A DNA stretch of 64,000 nucleotides from Paludibacter sp. (GCA_023666945.1 JAMPAY010000001.1:1-64000); one strand, 5' to 3'. Shown: positions 37,263-46,931, counted from the first letter of the stretch. Program-made: numbers and translations. Notes: generated from the letters alone by a model not told the origin.

Positions 37263-39170
37263 ATGACAGAGCGACTCACTATTATTGACTTTGTAGAAAA
37301 ATACACCCGTCAATTCGCCGATCACACCTTTTTACGTGAGAAAACACAAGGGAAATGGACAGAAACTTCTTTTCGACAGACTCGCCACGAAGCATATCGT
37401 ATAGGAGCGGGGCTTATGCAACTTGGCTTGCAAAAGGGAGATAAGGTAGCACTTCTTTCCGAGGGACGTAACCTATGGGTTCTTGGAGAACTCGGTATTC
37501 TCTATGCAGGCGGAGTAAACGTACCACTCAGTATTAAACTTGAAGAAACCAACGACCTGCTCTTCCGCATCAGACACTCTGATGCCCGTTACATCATGGT
37601 TTCGGGACAACAACTTCCGAAGATACGGGCCATACTTCCAAAATTGGAAAACGTAGAGCATATCATCGTATTTGACTCTCAAGAATCGTACGAAGAAAAA
37701 GAAATATACCTTGGCGATATTCTACGCATGGGAGACCAACTACTGGAGCAACATCCCGATGATTTCACACAACGCTATCAGTCCGTTCAACCCGACGATT
37801 ATGCCAACATCAGTTACACATCAGGCACTACTGCCGACCCTAAAGGCATATTACTCACCCACCGTAACTACACTGCGAATGTAGAACAAGCACACTCCGT
37901 TATCGGTATAGATGTAGATGATGTTATGCTCATCATCTTGCCGCTTGACCATTGTTTTGCACATGTAGCAGGATTCTATACCATGATGTCGTATGGCGGC
38001 AGTATTGCGACCGTACCAACCGGGAAGACTGCTTTGGCTACTCTAAAAAACATACCTATTGCCATTCAGGAAGTACGCCCCATGGTTATGTTGTCTGTTC
38101 CTGCTTTGGCACGCAATTTCAAGAAAAACATAGAAACCGGCATACACAAACAGGGTGCAAAAGTAGAAGCCCTCTACAACTTTGCCCTCCGACTTGCCAT
38201 ATCCTACAATAAAGAATACTACAACCGCGGAGGTTTTGCGCAAGCATGGAAGAAACCCCTCATCCATCTTTTTGATCGCCTCATATTCAAACAAGTTCGT
38301 GCCGGTCTTGGAGGACGCATGAAATTTTTTGTGGGCGGTGGAGCATTGCTTGATATCGAACTGCAACGCTATTATAACGCTATAGGTATACCTATGTTCC
38401 AAGGATACGGACTTTCAGAAGCCACACCTATCATTTGTGCCAATGCCCCCGAAAACTGCATTTTCGGATCTTCCGGACGTTTAGTGCAGCCTATGGACAT
38501 AAAAATATGTGATGCAGAAGGAAATTCGCTCCCCTATGGCGAAAAAGGAGAAATTGTAATACGAGGAGAGAACGTAATGGCCGGATATTGGAAGAATCCT
38601 GATTCTACGGCAGAAACCGTTATTGACGGATGGCTGCACACCGGTGATATGGGATACATAACTGCACAGCACCCTGATTTTTTGTGGGTTACAGGACGGT
38701 TTAAATCGTTGCTTATAGCCTCGGATGGTGAAAAATACAGTCCAGAAGGATTTGAAGACTCACTTACCGACAGTTCAAAATACATAGAACAAGTGATTCT
38801 TCACAACAATCAAGACCCTTACACGATTGTCCTTATCGTACCCAACAAAGACGCCTTACAACAGTACGCAAAAGCCGAAGGCAAAAATCCTGAAAGCGAA
38901 GAAGGCAAACGTTTGATGCTTGATAAAATACAAGCAGAAACAGACGCGTATCGCAAAGGAGGTATTCATGCAGGAATGTTCCCCGAACGCTGGTTGCCGA
39001 CAGCCGTGGTTGTACTGCCCGAACCATTCACAGAGCAGAACCACATGGTGAACAGTACCATGAAAATTGTACGCGGTAAAGTGGAAACATACTATGCCGA
39101 CCGTATTGAGTATGCCTACACATTGGAAGGAAAGAACCTTTATAACCCACAAAACCTCAGCGCAATATAA
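37263..39170 (+). CDS. long-chain fatty acid-CoA ligase (AMP-forming)
   Basis: This 635-residue member of the ANL adenylating superfamily activates long-chain fatty acids to acyl-CoA through an acyl-AMP. The ATP loop YTSGTTADPKGILLTH, the motif YGLSEATPIIC and the hinge GWLHTGDMGYI ... WVTGRFKSLL are intact. The C-terminus is longer than in FadD, as in other Bacteroidales homologues. There is no signal peptide. It is monocistronic with its own promoter. Confidence 0.92.
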   Translation: MTERLTIIDFVEKYTRQFADHTFLREKTQGKWTETSFRQTRHEAYRIGAGLMQLGLQKGDKVALLSEGRNLWVLGELGILYAGGVNVPLSIKLEETNDLLFRIRHSDARYIMVSGQQLPKIRAILPKLENVEHIIVFDSQESYEEKEIYLGDILRMGDQLLEQHPDDFTQRYQSVQPDDYANISYTSGTTADPKGILLTHRNYTANVEQAHSVIGIDVDDVMLIILPLDHCFAHVAGFYTMMSYGGSIATVPTGKTALATLKNIPIAIQEVRPMVMLSVPALARNFKKNIETGIHKQGAKVEALYNFALRLAISYNKEYYNRGGFAQAWKKPLIHLFDRLIFKQVRAGLGGRMKFFVGGGALLDIELQRYYNAIGIPMFQGYGLSEATPIICANAPENCIFGSSGRLVQPMDIKICDAEGNSLPYGEKGEIVIRGENVMAGYWKNPDSTAETVIDGWLHTGDMGYITAQHPDFLWVTGRFKSLLIASDGEKYSPEGFEDSLTDSSKYIEQVILHNNQDPYTIVLIVPNKDALQQYAKAEGKNPESEEGKRLMLDKIQAETDAYRKGGIHAGMFPERWLPTAVVVLPEPFTEQNHMVNSTMKIVRGKVETYYADRIEYAYTLEGKNLYNPQNLSAI

Positions 39171-39240
39171 CATCCGCCACATTGGTTGTCGCTCGGCAGG
39201 TTCAAGATAAGCCCGAGAATGCAGTAGAAAAAAAAGCGTT

Positions 39241-39270
39241 TTGTCATCTCAAAACTTTTCCGTACCTTTG
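39241..39270 (+). promoter_or_regulatory. promoter of udk and the genes after it
   Basis: TTG (39241-39243) and TACCTTTG (39263-39270) have a 19-bp spacer, about 60 bp before the udk start. Confidence 0.75.
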
Positions 39271-39329
39271 TAGCCCGTATAAACCAATTAACAACAAATA
39301 GTATTTGTTGTCGTTAACACATCTCTCTC

Positions 39330-39944
39330 ATGTTTATCATTGGCATTGCGGGTGGCACCGGCTCGGGCAAAACTACGGTGGTCAAAAAATTAGTAGAGCG
39401 TCTTCCTAAAGACGATGTAGTGGTTATTCCACAAGACTCTTATTACAAAGATTCTTCCAATGTTCCCGTAGAAGAACGGCAGAATATTAATTTCGACCAC
39501 CCCGATGCGTTTGATTGGGCATTACTCGAGAAACACTTGAAGATGCTAAAAGAGGGGAAGCCTATTGAGCAACCCACCTACTCGTATCTCACTTGCACCC
39601 GGCAGCCCGAAACGATACATGTAGAGCCACGCGAAGTAGTAATTGTGGAAGGTATTATGGCCTTATGCGACAAGAAACTCCGCAACGAAATGGACTTGAA
39701 GATATTTGTAGATGCCGATGCCGATGACCGTTTGATACGTGTGATTGAACGCGATGTGATTGAGCGCGGTCGCACGGCAGAAGCAGTAATGGAACGCTAT
39801 ACACGCATTGTCAAGCCCATGCACTTGCAGTTTATTGAACCTTGCAAACGATATGCCGACCTTATTATTCCACAAGGAGGACATAATCGTGCAGCCATTA
39901 ACATACTTGTCAAGTTTGTCAAGCAGCAAATCAGCGAAAACTAA
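39330..39944 (+). CDS. udk: uridine kinase
   Basis: This 204-residue P-loop kinase phosphorylates uridine and cytidine in pyrimidine salvage. Walker A is GIAGGTGSGKTTVVKKL at residues 4-20. The substrate-binding blocks IPQDSYYKD, NFDHPDAFDW and EGIMALCD are intact. The length is normal. The exonuclease gene begins 16 bp after its stop. Confidence 0.95.
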   Translation: MFIIGIAGGTGSGKTTVVKKLVERLPKDDVVVIPQDSYYKDSSNVPVEERQNINFDHPDAFDWALLEKHLKMLKEGKPIEQPTYSYLTCTRQPETIHVEPREVVIVEGIMALCDKKLRNEMDLKIFVDADADDRLIRVIERDVIERGRTAEAVMERYTRIVKPMHLQFIEPCKRYADLIIPQGGHNRAAINILVKFVKQQISEN

Positions 39945-39960
39945 CACATGCCGCCCACAC

Positions 39961-40695
39961 ATGGATATATCACTTGATAAGATATTGTTTTTCGACATAG
40001 AGACCGCACCCATGGTGGAGTCGTACAACCAACTCAGCGAAGAGATGCAACATCTGTGGGCAGAGAAATATGCACGTTTGCAACAATTCAACCCCGAGCG
40101 ATATACCGATGATATAGAGCAAGGGTGGCAGCAGGCCGGAATTTATGCCGAATATGCACGTATTGTTTGTATTTCGGTTGGGTTTTGCCATATTGACAAG
40201 GATGACCACCAATGGCATCTGCGTACCAAATCGTTCTACGGGACTGATGAATATAGCATATTAGCCGATTTTCTGGAATTGTTAGGCAGTTTCTTCAAGT
40301 CGCCCTACAACAACCTATGCGGACACAACATCAAAGAGTTCGATATTCCTTTTGTATGCAGACGTGCTCTTATTAATGGGCTTCCGTTGCCCGATTGTCT
40401 GCAAATAGCCGGCAAGAAACCATGGGAAGTACACTTTATCGACACCATGGAACTCTGGAAGTTTGGAGATTACAAGAATTACACCTCACTTAAGACACTC
40501 ACAGCCATCTTCGGTATTCCCACTCCCAAAGATGACATTGACGGCAGCCAAGTAGCGGAAGTATATTACAAAGAGCGTAACCCTCAACGTATATCGGTGT
40601 ATTGCCAGAAAGATGTGGTTGCTACGGCTCAAGTTTTCTTACGCCTCAACGGTATGCCTACTATTGCAGAAAAGAATATCCAACACACCAACTAA
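39961..40695 (+). CDS. predicted 3'-5' exonuclease (PolB exonuclease-like)
   Basis: This is a 244-residue DEDD-type nuclease. Exo I motif FFDIETAP lies at residues 9-16, with Asp and Glu for two metal ions. HNIKEFDIPFVCRRA supplies exo II, and the C-terminal QKDVVATAQVFLRL supplies the last Asp. The family is related to the proofreading domain of DNA polymerase B and is common in Bacteroidetes. The frame is open further upstream within udk, but the ATG at 39961 starts exactly at the conserved fold. Confidence 0.86.
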   Translation: MDISLDKILFFDIETAPMVESYNQLSEEMQHLWAEKYARLQQFNPERYTDDIEQGWQQAGIYAEYARIVCISVGFCHIDKDDHQWHLRTKSFYGTDEYSILADFLELLGSFFKSPYNNLCGHNIKEFDIPFVCRRALINGLPLPDCLQIAGKKPWEVHFIDTMELWKFGDYKNYTSLKTLTAIFGIPTPKDDIDGSQVAEVYYKERNPQRISVYCQKDVVATAQVFLRLNGMPTIAEKNIQHTN

Positions 40696-40706
40696 TAGAC
40701 TATCGT

Positions 40707-41408
40707 TTGACAAAGACTTCACGCATAACATCCTTATTCATTTGCCCGGTTATCATGGCACTATTGTTTATGCGCGGTTGTCAGCACTCGTTGTACAAAG
40801 AAGATCCAACACTTTTTGTGACGGACAGTGAGCAGCATTGTAGAGTTCCTTATGCTGACATCTTCCGACAACATGCTCCTACGATTGGTTGGGATTGGCA
40901 ACTACTTGCAGCCTTGTGCTACGAAGAATCGCACTACAATACGCACGCTCGTTCGCAAAGTGGTGCAATTGGGCTTATGCAACTCATGCCCAAAACAGCA
41001 CACCGTTTTGGCTTAAATGATTCGACCATCTACGTCCCTGCCGATAATATAGAAGCCGGAGTACGCTATATCAAGCGTTTGCAGGAGATGTTCTCTTTTA
41101 TCAACAATAAGGAAGAGCAAACGAAGTTTGTGCTTGCATCGTACAATGCAGGTCCGGCACACATAATGGATGCGCGTCGACTCGCCAAACGCTACGGCAG
41201 AAGTGCTTACATATGGTTTGACAATACCGAGTATTGGCTCGGGCAACTTCATACAGAAACCTATGCAAATGATAGCGTAGTGCTATACGGAGCATTTGAT
41301 GCAACCGAAACAACCCGCTATGTGCGCAAAGTATTGCGTACGTATCATCGTATACTGCAGCAAGAGCAACAAGAACAGTCTGCCGATATGCTCAGTAATT
41401 CCCCTTAA
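40707..41408 (+). CDS. lytic murein transglycosylase lipoprotein (SLT/MltF-like)
   Basis: This protein of about 233 residues cleaves peptidoglycan glycan strands. The catalytic Glu is in LCYEESHYN, followed by GAIGLMQLMPKTA and VLASYNAGPAHIMDARR, the SLT blocks. A TTG start at 40707 gives a full lipoprotein signal (basic KTSR, hydrophobic run, LFMRGC). The nearest ATG (40755) would leave only eight residues before the lipobox Cys. It lacks the N-terminal solute-binding domain of full MltF. Confidence 0.83.
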   Translation: MTKTSRITSLFICPVIMALLFMRGCQHSLYKEDPTLFVTDSEQHCRVPYADIFRQHAPTIGWDWQLLAALCYEESHYNTHARSQSGAIGLMQLMPKTAHRFGLNDSTIYVPADNIEAGVRYIKRLQEMFSFINNKEEQTKFVLASYNAGPAHIMDARRLAKRYGRSAYIWFDNTEYWLGQLHTETYANDSVVLYGAFDATETTRYVRKVLRTYHRILQQEQQEQSADMLSNSP

Positions 41409-41747
41409 CAGAGTGACGCATAAATAAAATGCTTTCACATCAGTTATAGAAAACGGAAAGCAACTGATCTGAAAACAACATCATCCTTCATATAAAAGAA
41501 TGGACTGATATTTTATATAGAGTGATTAACTTACCCAATCCATATGCCAAGATAGTTACAAAGTACAATTTATTTTCACAAAGTGGATGTGCCTGCATTG
41601 GCACATCCACACATATTTTCGACCGATACTTCGCTTTGAGCATCATTTTATGGCTGCAAGTAACTTGACTCTTGGAGACACCTATAATTTCGGGCTTTGA
41701 AGCACGTTTCTGCCTGTAAAATTAATATACATACCACTTTTCTATTA
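41409..41747. other. 339-bp intergenic region between converging genes
   Basis: It holds one clear hairpin (41583-41610) and otherwise A/T-rich sequence. No gene, tRNA or promoter is recognised. Confidence 0.6.
41583..41610 (+). terminator. perfect 11-bp hairpin
   Basis: GTGGATGTGCC and GGCACATCCAC flank a 6-base loop and are followed by ACACATATTTTC. It may stop transcription from the udk group and from the opposite strand. Confidence 0.6.
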
Positions 41748-42068
41748 TTATTCTATCTCGTATCTTTTTAACCTCTGGAATAAATTAGGTCGCCCACTCC
41801 CAATAGTAAAGGTGTTAGCATCTTTATTGATTGTCATAAAGTAATTGCAAGGAGTTCTATTTGTCATTAAGAGCAGATATGATATACTAACACACTCGTT
41901 CCCTCTATATTTCCTAATATATTCAGACGTAAGTGTTAGTCCAAAGGCTTTTGCAATCTTTTCTGCTATTTTGTCTTGTTCTTCTTGACTTCCCTCCCAT
42001 CTCCAATTATTGCGTAAATTATTATAGACGCTTTCCATAAATACATTGTGATGGGTCACCCAACACAT
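41748..42068 (-). CDS. small hypothetical protein, possibly the second part of a frameshifted gene
   Basis: This frame of up to 106 residues contains a helical middle (EEQDKIAEKIAKAFGLTLTSEYIRKY, in parts) and a C-terminus CNYFMTINKDANTF ... RLKRYEIE. No domain is recognised and no signal peptide is present. It overlaps the gene before it in a different frame. The natural start may be Met at 42038, or the two frames may be one broken gene. It is in the A/T-rich accessory cluster. Confidence 0.45.
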   Translation of the reverse strand: MCWVTHHNVFMESVYNNLRNNWRWEGSQEEQDKIAEKIAKAFGLTLTSEYIRKYRGNECVSISYLLLMTNRTPCNYFMTINKDANTFTIGSGRPNLFQRLKRYEIE

Positions 42069-42300
42069 CTTGTATTTCTTTCTGTATGCAAATAGGAATA
42101 TCTCCTATGACACTAACATCTTGATTGTTATTTAAGGGAATCCGTATACTGCACTCGCCTTTCTTCCTATTAAATTTGAATACTTTGTGCAGGTGCACAT
42201 CCTGACTGGAGTCATTAAAATCATTGACAACACCTCCACCCCATTTATGATTATCTATTCGGATAATTTGTTTTTTTACTAATTTTTCTAATCCATGCAT
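42022..42300 (-). CDS. small hypothetical protein overlapping the next frame
   Basis: This 92-residue soluble protein is rich in charged and Asn residues (MHGLEKLVKKQIIRID, KWGGGVVNDFND). It ends DPSQCIYGKRL inside the start of the next frame. It lies 28 bp after the 42329-42625 gene on the same strand. No family is recognised. Confidence 0.45.
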   Translation of the reverse strand: MHGLEKLVKKQIIRIDNHKWGGGVVNDFNDSSQDVHLHKVFKFNRKKGECSIRIPLNNNQDVSVIGDIPICIQKEIQDVLGDPSQCIYGKRL

Positions 42301-42328
42301 ATCTTAGTTTTCTTTGAGTTTGTACTGA

Positions 42329-42625
42329 TTATTTCGATTGGAATGATATTTCTTGCTCTTTCAAATCAGAATCTATCAGGCGCAAAGTCGCAAAACGAGA
42401 AGCAATCCACTCTTCCACCATCGTACGGGGCAATTTAGATTGATCGAATTCAAGTTCATAACATCCTTTACCCTCATAGTCTGGAGAAATCCGAAGTCGT
42501 AACTGTTTATCCGTCCCGGAAGTTGTTATAACCTCTGCATCTATCTTGCACATGCGAGAGCCATCGGGATCAATAAGTTCGAAACTGCATTTAGTTTCCA
42601 TTTGTTCGTATATTTTTTCAGACAT
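42329..42625 (-). CDS. small hypothetical protein
   Basis: This 98-residue acidic soluble protein (SFELIDPDGSRMCKIDAEV, LRISPDYEGKGCYELEFD) is predicted to be beta-rich, with a helix near TMVEEWIASRFATLRL. No family is recognised. It lies 53 bp after the surface LRR protein gene and may belong to the same operon. Confidence 0.55.
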   Translation of the reverse strand: MSEKIYEQMETKCSFELIDPDGSRMCKIDAEVITTSGTDKQLRLRISPDYEGKGCYELEFDQSKLPRTMVEEWIASRFATLRLIDSDLKEQEISFQSK

Positions 42626-42678
42626 ATCTTATAACACTTTATTCGTGTCGTGCGCAACTTTTAGAATAAATAATAAAG

Positions 42679-44584
42679 TTAATCAAAATCGTATCCAATA
42701 ATCTTATCTGCATACGCGCTCCATGCGGCTTTATATAACAGGACAGAATTTGTCGGAACATATATCAGCCCCAATGCTGTGTCGTCAAAAACATAATCGT
42801 CACCAAGAACCGGAGGTGTGGGATTCTTACAGTATAATAAATAGAGTTTTGTACAATTTTGGAAAGCACTATAGCCAATTTTTTCCACTTTGCTACCAAT
42901 TGTCGCTGTCGTTAATGCACTGCAGTTGTCGAAAGCATATTCTCCTATCTCTACAACCTTATCTGGGATAATGATCTTAGTCATTTTATTACTCTCCGGA
43001 GCAAAGTTTTTTGGAATGTACTCTACATCTTCTCCTATGATAATATTTTCAAGATTCGAGGCGTAATCAGAAAGATGTGGTGATTCCGATCCCATATAAC
43101 GCTTGCAATTCCAATAAACGGTTGTTAGTGCGGGCTTGATGTTTTCTCGATATTTTTCACCATGATAAGCATTTGCACCTGTAGTTAAATTTTCAGGAAA
43201 GACAAAGGAGGTGAGTGTTGAGCAATCAAATGCACCTATCTCCATAGAAATTACGCTATTAGGCAGTGCCACATCAGTTAATTTACAACCTTTAAAAGCA
43301 TTTTTGGCAATAGTCTTACATCCATTTTGAAATACTACATGAGTTAGTGAAGAACAATCTGCAAAAGCACATTCACCAATCGTTTGGCATGTTGATGGAA
43401 TTTCAATAGCCGATCTTAGATTGCTACATCCGTTAAATGCGTATCTACCAATGTATTTACAAGATGTGGGAATAGTAATACTTGTTAGTTTAGTCTTGTA
43501 AAATGCATAATCAAGAATAGAATCACATGCAGCCGGCAATACTAACTCAAACAACGAAGTACATTCTTGAAAAGATACCGAACTTAAGTTAGTAAAATAT
43601 TGGAGTTCTTTAAAAGAACGTATGTCTTCATCTTTTTTAATAATCATAAAACCCGAGTATGCCGCTGCTTCTGCATATGAAATTTCGCCATTATTATTGA
43701 TATCTATATCCTTTTGCAAGAGTACCGATTTAACCGCCAAATCCTTAAACTCAATAAAATCAGTTGCCTCATGCGTACCACCATCTCCATATCCACCTTT
43801 GCCTTTTGCGATCTGTATCACTGTCCCATCCGCAAGGGTGAAGTAGACATAATTGTCATCGTAGGTGACGCTACTGAACATACTATCCCCATCGGTACCG
43901 GGGTCTCCCTTATCACCTTGCTCACCCTTGTCGCCTTTTTCGCCCTGTGCACCTGTAGCACCTGTTTCGCCTACGGCTTTGCCTAACTTTGTCCACGAAC
44001 GACCATTGTCATACGACACAAACCAATACCCTGTTTCTATCTTGAGTTGTGGCGTAATACCGTCTGCACCATCCTGACCGTTGGTGCCATCTTGCCCATC
44101 GTTGCCTGCGGCCCGTCTTTGCCGTCAGCACCCGATACCGGAATTTTCTTCCCCTCTCCGTCTAAAAGCCAAGTGCCATTGAGCGTCCATAATAGATACC
44201 GTCAAGGTCTTTCAGCACCCCGACAACAGGCGAAACTCCGTCTTGTCCGTCCTTGCCATTGGTGCCATCGATACCGTTCGTACCGTCTTTGCCATCGTGT
44301 CCGTTGTAGATAGTAATAGAACCATGTTGCGCGAAAGTGATGGTATAGCCTATCTGCTGACCGCCCTCCATAATGGGCGATATGTTGGTAATATAATCTC
44401 CCTTTTGCTCCGACTCCACTATAACGCGCAACGCTTCTATATTGGTATTCAGTTGAGTACACAGTTTCTCCAACGCTGCAATACGTCTATCCATATCGGT
44501 CAGCAATCCGCTCAAACCGCTATCTCTGTCACAACCGATTAGAAACATTACAAACACTACTACTACACTGATATATTTTCTCAT
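42679..44584 (-). pseudogene. collagen-like / BspA-type leucine-rich repeat lipoprotein with two frameshifts
   Basis: Three frames join into one protein of about 635 residues. The first (44584 to about 44190) has a lipoprotein signal (MFLIGC), a coiled coil and Gly-x-x repeats (GHDGKDGTNGIDGTNGKDG). A second frame (about 44190-44107) reads YYWTLNGTWLLDGEGKKIPVSG, and a third (about 44106-42679) reads NDGQDGTNGQDG, then GYWFVSYDNGRSWTKLGKA, more collagen-like repeats, an EF-hand-like DINNNGEISYAEA and BspA-type LRR_5 repeats (YAFNGCSNL, CAFADCSSL). The breaks look like single-base losses near 44190 (ccaTaat, expected ccAAtaat) and 44105 (tgccTgc, expected tgcccTgc). Intact relatives are large surface adhesin-like lipoproteins. 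It is either decayed or an assembly error. Confidence 0.8.
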
Positions 44585-44596
44585 AAGACTATTCTA

Positions 44597-45067
44597 TTAA
44601 AAGTTAAACGCTATACCTGCACCATTGCCGGTATACTGAACATTCAGATCGGCAATCTTCTTACCATGCAAATACATGGGGATACCCACGATAGTGAGGG
44701 CACCTCCAAGCGGAGTAAGAATGCAACCTGCAGTAGTGGCTGCCTGCACTTTACCATTGTAACTGTCCATCTTTTTCACATATTCTTCTACCGTGATGTA
44801 TTGCAAGTCATCGCTAACGGCTACCGCCGTCGTACCGGTAGTATATCCCTTGGTAGCAGAAGGTAACAGATTGGCATAAAGCAAACAACCCATACCGGCT
44901 GCAAGACAAGGCACACCCACCGACATCGAAACAGTGCCCGTAGTTGTCAATGCCCTACCTACCATAACATTGGGGTCGGAGGCACGATTACGGTCAACCG
45001 ACTCCATTTGCTGCGCTTGTATGCCCATACTGAAGCATAAAAGCAAAACTGATAAAGTTTTCTTCAT
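44597..45067 (-). CDS. small exported protein with hydrophobic segments
   Basis: This 156-residue protein has a signal peptide (KKTLSVLLLCFSMGIQAQQ) and two or three Gly/Ala-rich hydrophobic stretches (TTTGTVSMSVGVPCLAAGMGCLLYA, in parts, and TTAGCILTPLGGALTIVGIPMYL), ending in a beta-like NGAGIAFNF. It may be a small outer-membrane or periplasmic protein. No family is recognised. It is 12 bp before the LRR lipoprotein gene in the same direction. A -7-like TACCTTTG (45181-45188, minus) lies upstream. Confidence 0.62.
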   Translation of the reverse strand: MKKTLSVLLLCFSMGIQAQQMESVDRNRASDPNVMVGRALTTTGTVSMSVGVPCLAAGMGCLLYANLLPSATKGYTTGTTAVAVSDDLQYITVEEYVKKMDSYNGKVQAATTAGCILTPLGGALTIVGIPMYLHGKKIADLNVQYTGNGAGIAFNF

Positions 45068-45242
45068 AATTGTAATTTGTTAATATATATAATACATTTA
45101 TTATCTTTCTGTATATCAGCACTTTTCAAAATATTCTCATCCGCACGAACATGTGTCTTCCACTTGTTTTTTGTTCACAACAAAGGTACCTATTTTGCAC
45201 TTGATAGTTGAAAGTATGGATTTGACAGAAAAAGAATAAGAT

Positions 45243-45273
45243 TTGGGCGATTAGGAATTATTTCGTATCTTTG
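45243..45273 (+). promoter_or_regulatory. promoter of tRNA-Arg (and serB)
   Basis: TTG (45243-45245) and TATCTTTG (45266-45273) have a 20-bp spacer, 50 bp upstream of the tRNA. Confidence 0.78.
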
Positions 45274-45322
45274 CAAGCAGAAAGATTACTTTGTGCAGTA
45301 AACTACATACACAGAGTGAAAT

Positions 45323-45396
45323 GGCTCCGTAGCTTAGTTGAATAGAGCGTCAGATTCCGGTTCTGAAGGTCGTGGGTTTGAGTCCCACCGGGGTCA
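45323..45396 (+). tRNA. tRNA-Arg (anticodon CCG)
   Basis: The 74-nt cloverleaf is complete: acceptor GGCTCCG/CGGGGTC, D arm with GCTTAGTTGAATAGAGC, anticodon stem TCAGA/TCTGA around loop TTCCGGT (anticodon CCG, Arg), and T arm GTGGG-TTTGAGT-CCCAC. CCA is not encoded. Confidence 0.93.
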
Positions 45397-45465
45397 CCTA
45401 TCACATCAATCATTCGATTCTGCCTATTTCAGGCAAATGCAAAAAGGTTGAACAGGCTTTTTACC

Positions 45466-46692
45466 ATGATACAACGAGAAATCATCCTTATCTCCATTTC
45501 CGGTGAAGACCACCCGGGAGTGACATCATCCATTACACAGATTTTGGGCAAATACAACGCTGTGATACTTGATATCGGTCAGGCCAATCTGCACCATCAA
45601 CTATCATTGGGTATTATGTTCAAAATAGAAAATGTTGAACATTCCGGTGATATGCTCAAGGAGATATTGTTCCGTTGTACAGAATTGGGGATGCAGGTGC
45701 GCTTTACCCCTATCAGTGAGAGTGAGTATTCTGCATGGGTGATGCGCCACGGTAAGCCGCGCTATGTAGTGACTCTGCTTGGTCAGACCATTAGTGCCAA
45801 GCAGATTTCGTTGGTAACACAAGCAGTGGCCGACCGCAATTTGAACATAGACTCGATAACCCGCCTTACAGGACGTCCTACGCTGGATTTGCATATGAAT
45901 GAGCAGCCCCGTTCGTGTGTAGAATTTTCTGTTCGTGGGGAATTGCAAGATAAGCACGCTCTTTCTGCTCAATTTATGGATATATCAGCCAAAGAGGGCA
46001 TTGATATTTCGTTTCAGAAAGACGATATTTATCGTCGCAACAGACGGCTCATCTGCTTCGACATGGACTCCACACTCATAAAGACAGAGGTTATTGATGA
46101 ACTTGCCGACAGAGCAGGAGTAGGCGAAGAGGTGCGACGCATTACAGAATCGGCCATGCGAGGAGAGATAGACTTCAAGGAGAGTTTTACTCGGCGCGTA
46201 GCCCTGCTCAAGGGATTAGATGAATCCGTAATGCAAGACATTGCGCGTAATTTGCCCATTATGGACGGAGCCGACAGGCTGATGTGCGTCCTAAAAAAAT
46301 GCGGCATGAAGATAGCCATCCTTTCGGGCGGATTCACTTATTTCGGGAAATATCTGCAAGAGCGTTTCGGAGTAGACTATGTTTATGCCAACAACTTGGA
46401 AATAGAAGACGGCAAACTTACAGGACGTTATGTAGGTGACATTGTAGACGGTAAGCGAAAAGCAGAACTACTCAGTCTGATAGCACAAGTTGAGAAAATA
46501 GACTTGGCACAAGTGATAGCCGTAGGTGATGGTGCCAACGACCTACCTATGCTCAACCTTGCCGGCTTAGGTATAGCATTCCACGCCAAACCCAAGGTAA
46601 AAGCCAACGCACAACAATCCATCTCTACCCTCGGATTAGACGGAATACTCTATTTCTTAGGTTTTAGGGACGTCCACCTTGATACGATTTGA
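45466..46692 (+). CDS. serB: phosphoserine phosphatase
   Basis: This 408-residue enzyme makes L-serine from phosphoserine. N-terminal ACT-type domains (about 1-170, starting LISISGEDHPGVTSS) precede the HAD core: catalytic DMDST in ICFDMDSTLIKTE, AILSGGFTYF, and metal loop AVGDGANDLPML. The ATG at 45466 is preferred over a TTG six codons upstream. It follows tRNA-Arg by 69 bp. Confidence 0.94.
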   Translation: MIQREIILISISGEDHPGVTSSITQILGKYNAVILDIGQANLHHQLSLGIMFKIENVEHSGDMLKEILFRCTELGMQVRFTPISESEYSAWVMRHGKPRYVVTLLGQTISAKQISLVTQAVADRNLNIDSITRLTGRPTLDLHMNEQPRSCVEFSVRGELQDKHALSAQFMDISAKEGIDISFQKDDIYRRNRRLICFDMDSTLIKTEVIDELADRAGVGEEVRRITESAMRGEIDFKESFTRRVALLKGLDESVMQDIARNLPIMDGADRLMCVLKKCGMKIAILSGGFTYFGKYLQERFGVDYVYANNLEIEDGKLTGRYVGDIVDGKRKAELLSLIAQVEKIDLAQVIAVGDGANDLPMLNLAGLGIAFHAKPKVKANAQQSISTLGLDGILYFLGFRDVHLDTI

Positions 46693-46740
46693 TAATACGT
46701 ACCATTATTATCGAACATTATACCCAGCATTCACAACAAT

Positions 46741-46772
46741 AATCCGTGCCATCAGTTAAAATAACACGGATT
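46741..46772 (+). terminator. hairpin after serB
   Basis: AATCCGTG (46741-46748) pairs with CACGGATT (46765-46772), followed by GTTATTTAT. The 8-bp stem has a 16-base loop. Confidence 0.5.
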
Positions 46773-46871
46773 GTTATTTATATAGCCAATTAACAGTACT
46801 TATACCACACATAGTGATACATAAATATCGAGCACAATTGAATTGAGCATAGTAGTACTATCTCACAAAAA

Positions 46872-46905
46872 AAGCGTTGGAATCAGGTATATGATTCCAA
46901 CGCTT
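46872..46905 (-). terminator. strong hairpin after the exbD genes
   Basis: AAGCGTTGGAATCA and TGATTCCAACGCTT form a perfect 14-bp stem with a 6-base loop. The minus-strand product ends in TTTTTTT, so it terminates the ExbBD operon. Confidence 0.85.
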
Positions 46906-46931
46906 AGTATAGACGTATTGTATTCGCTTGA

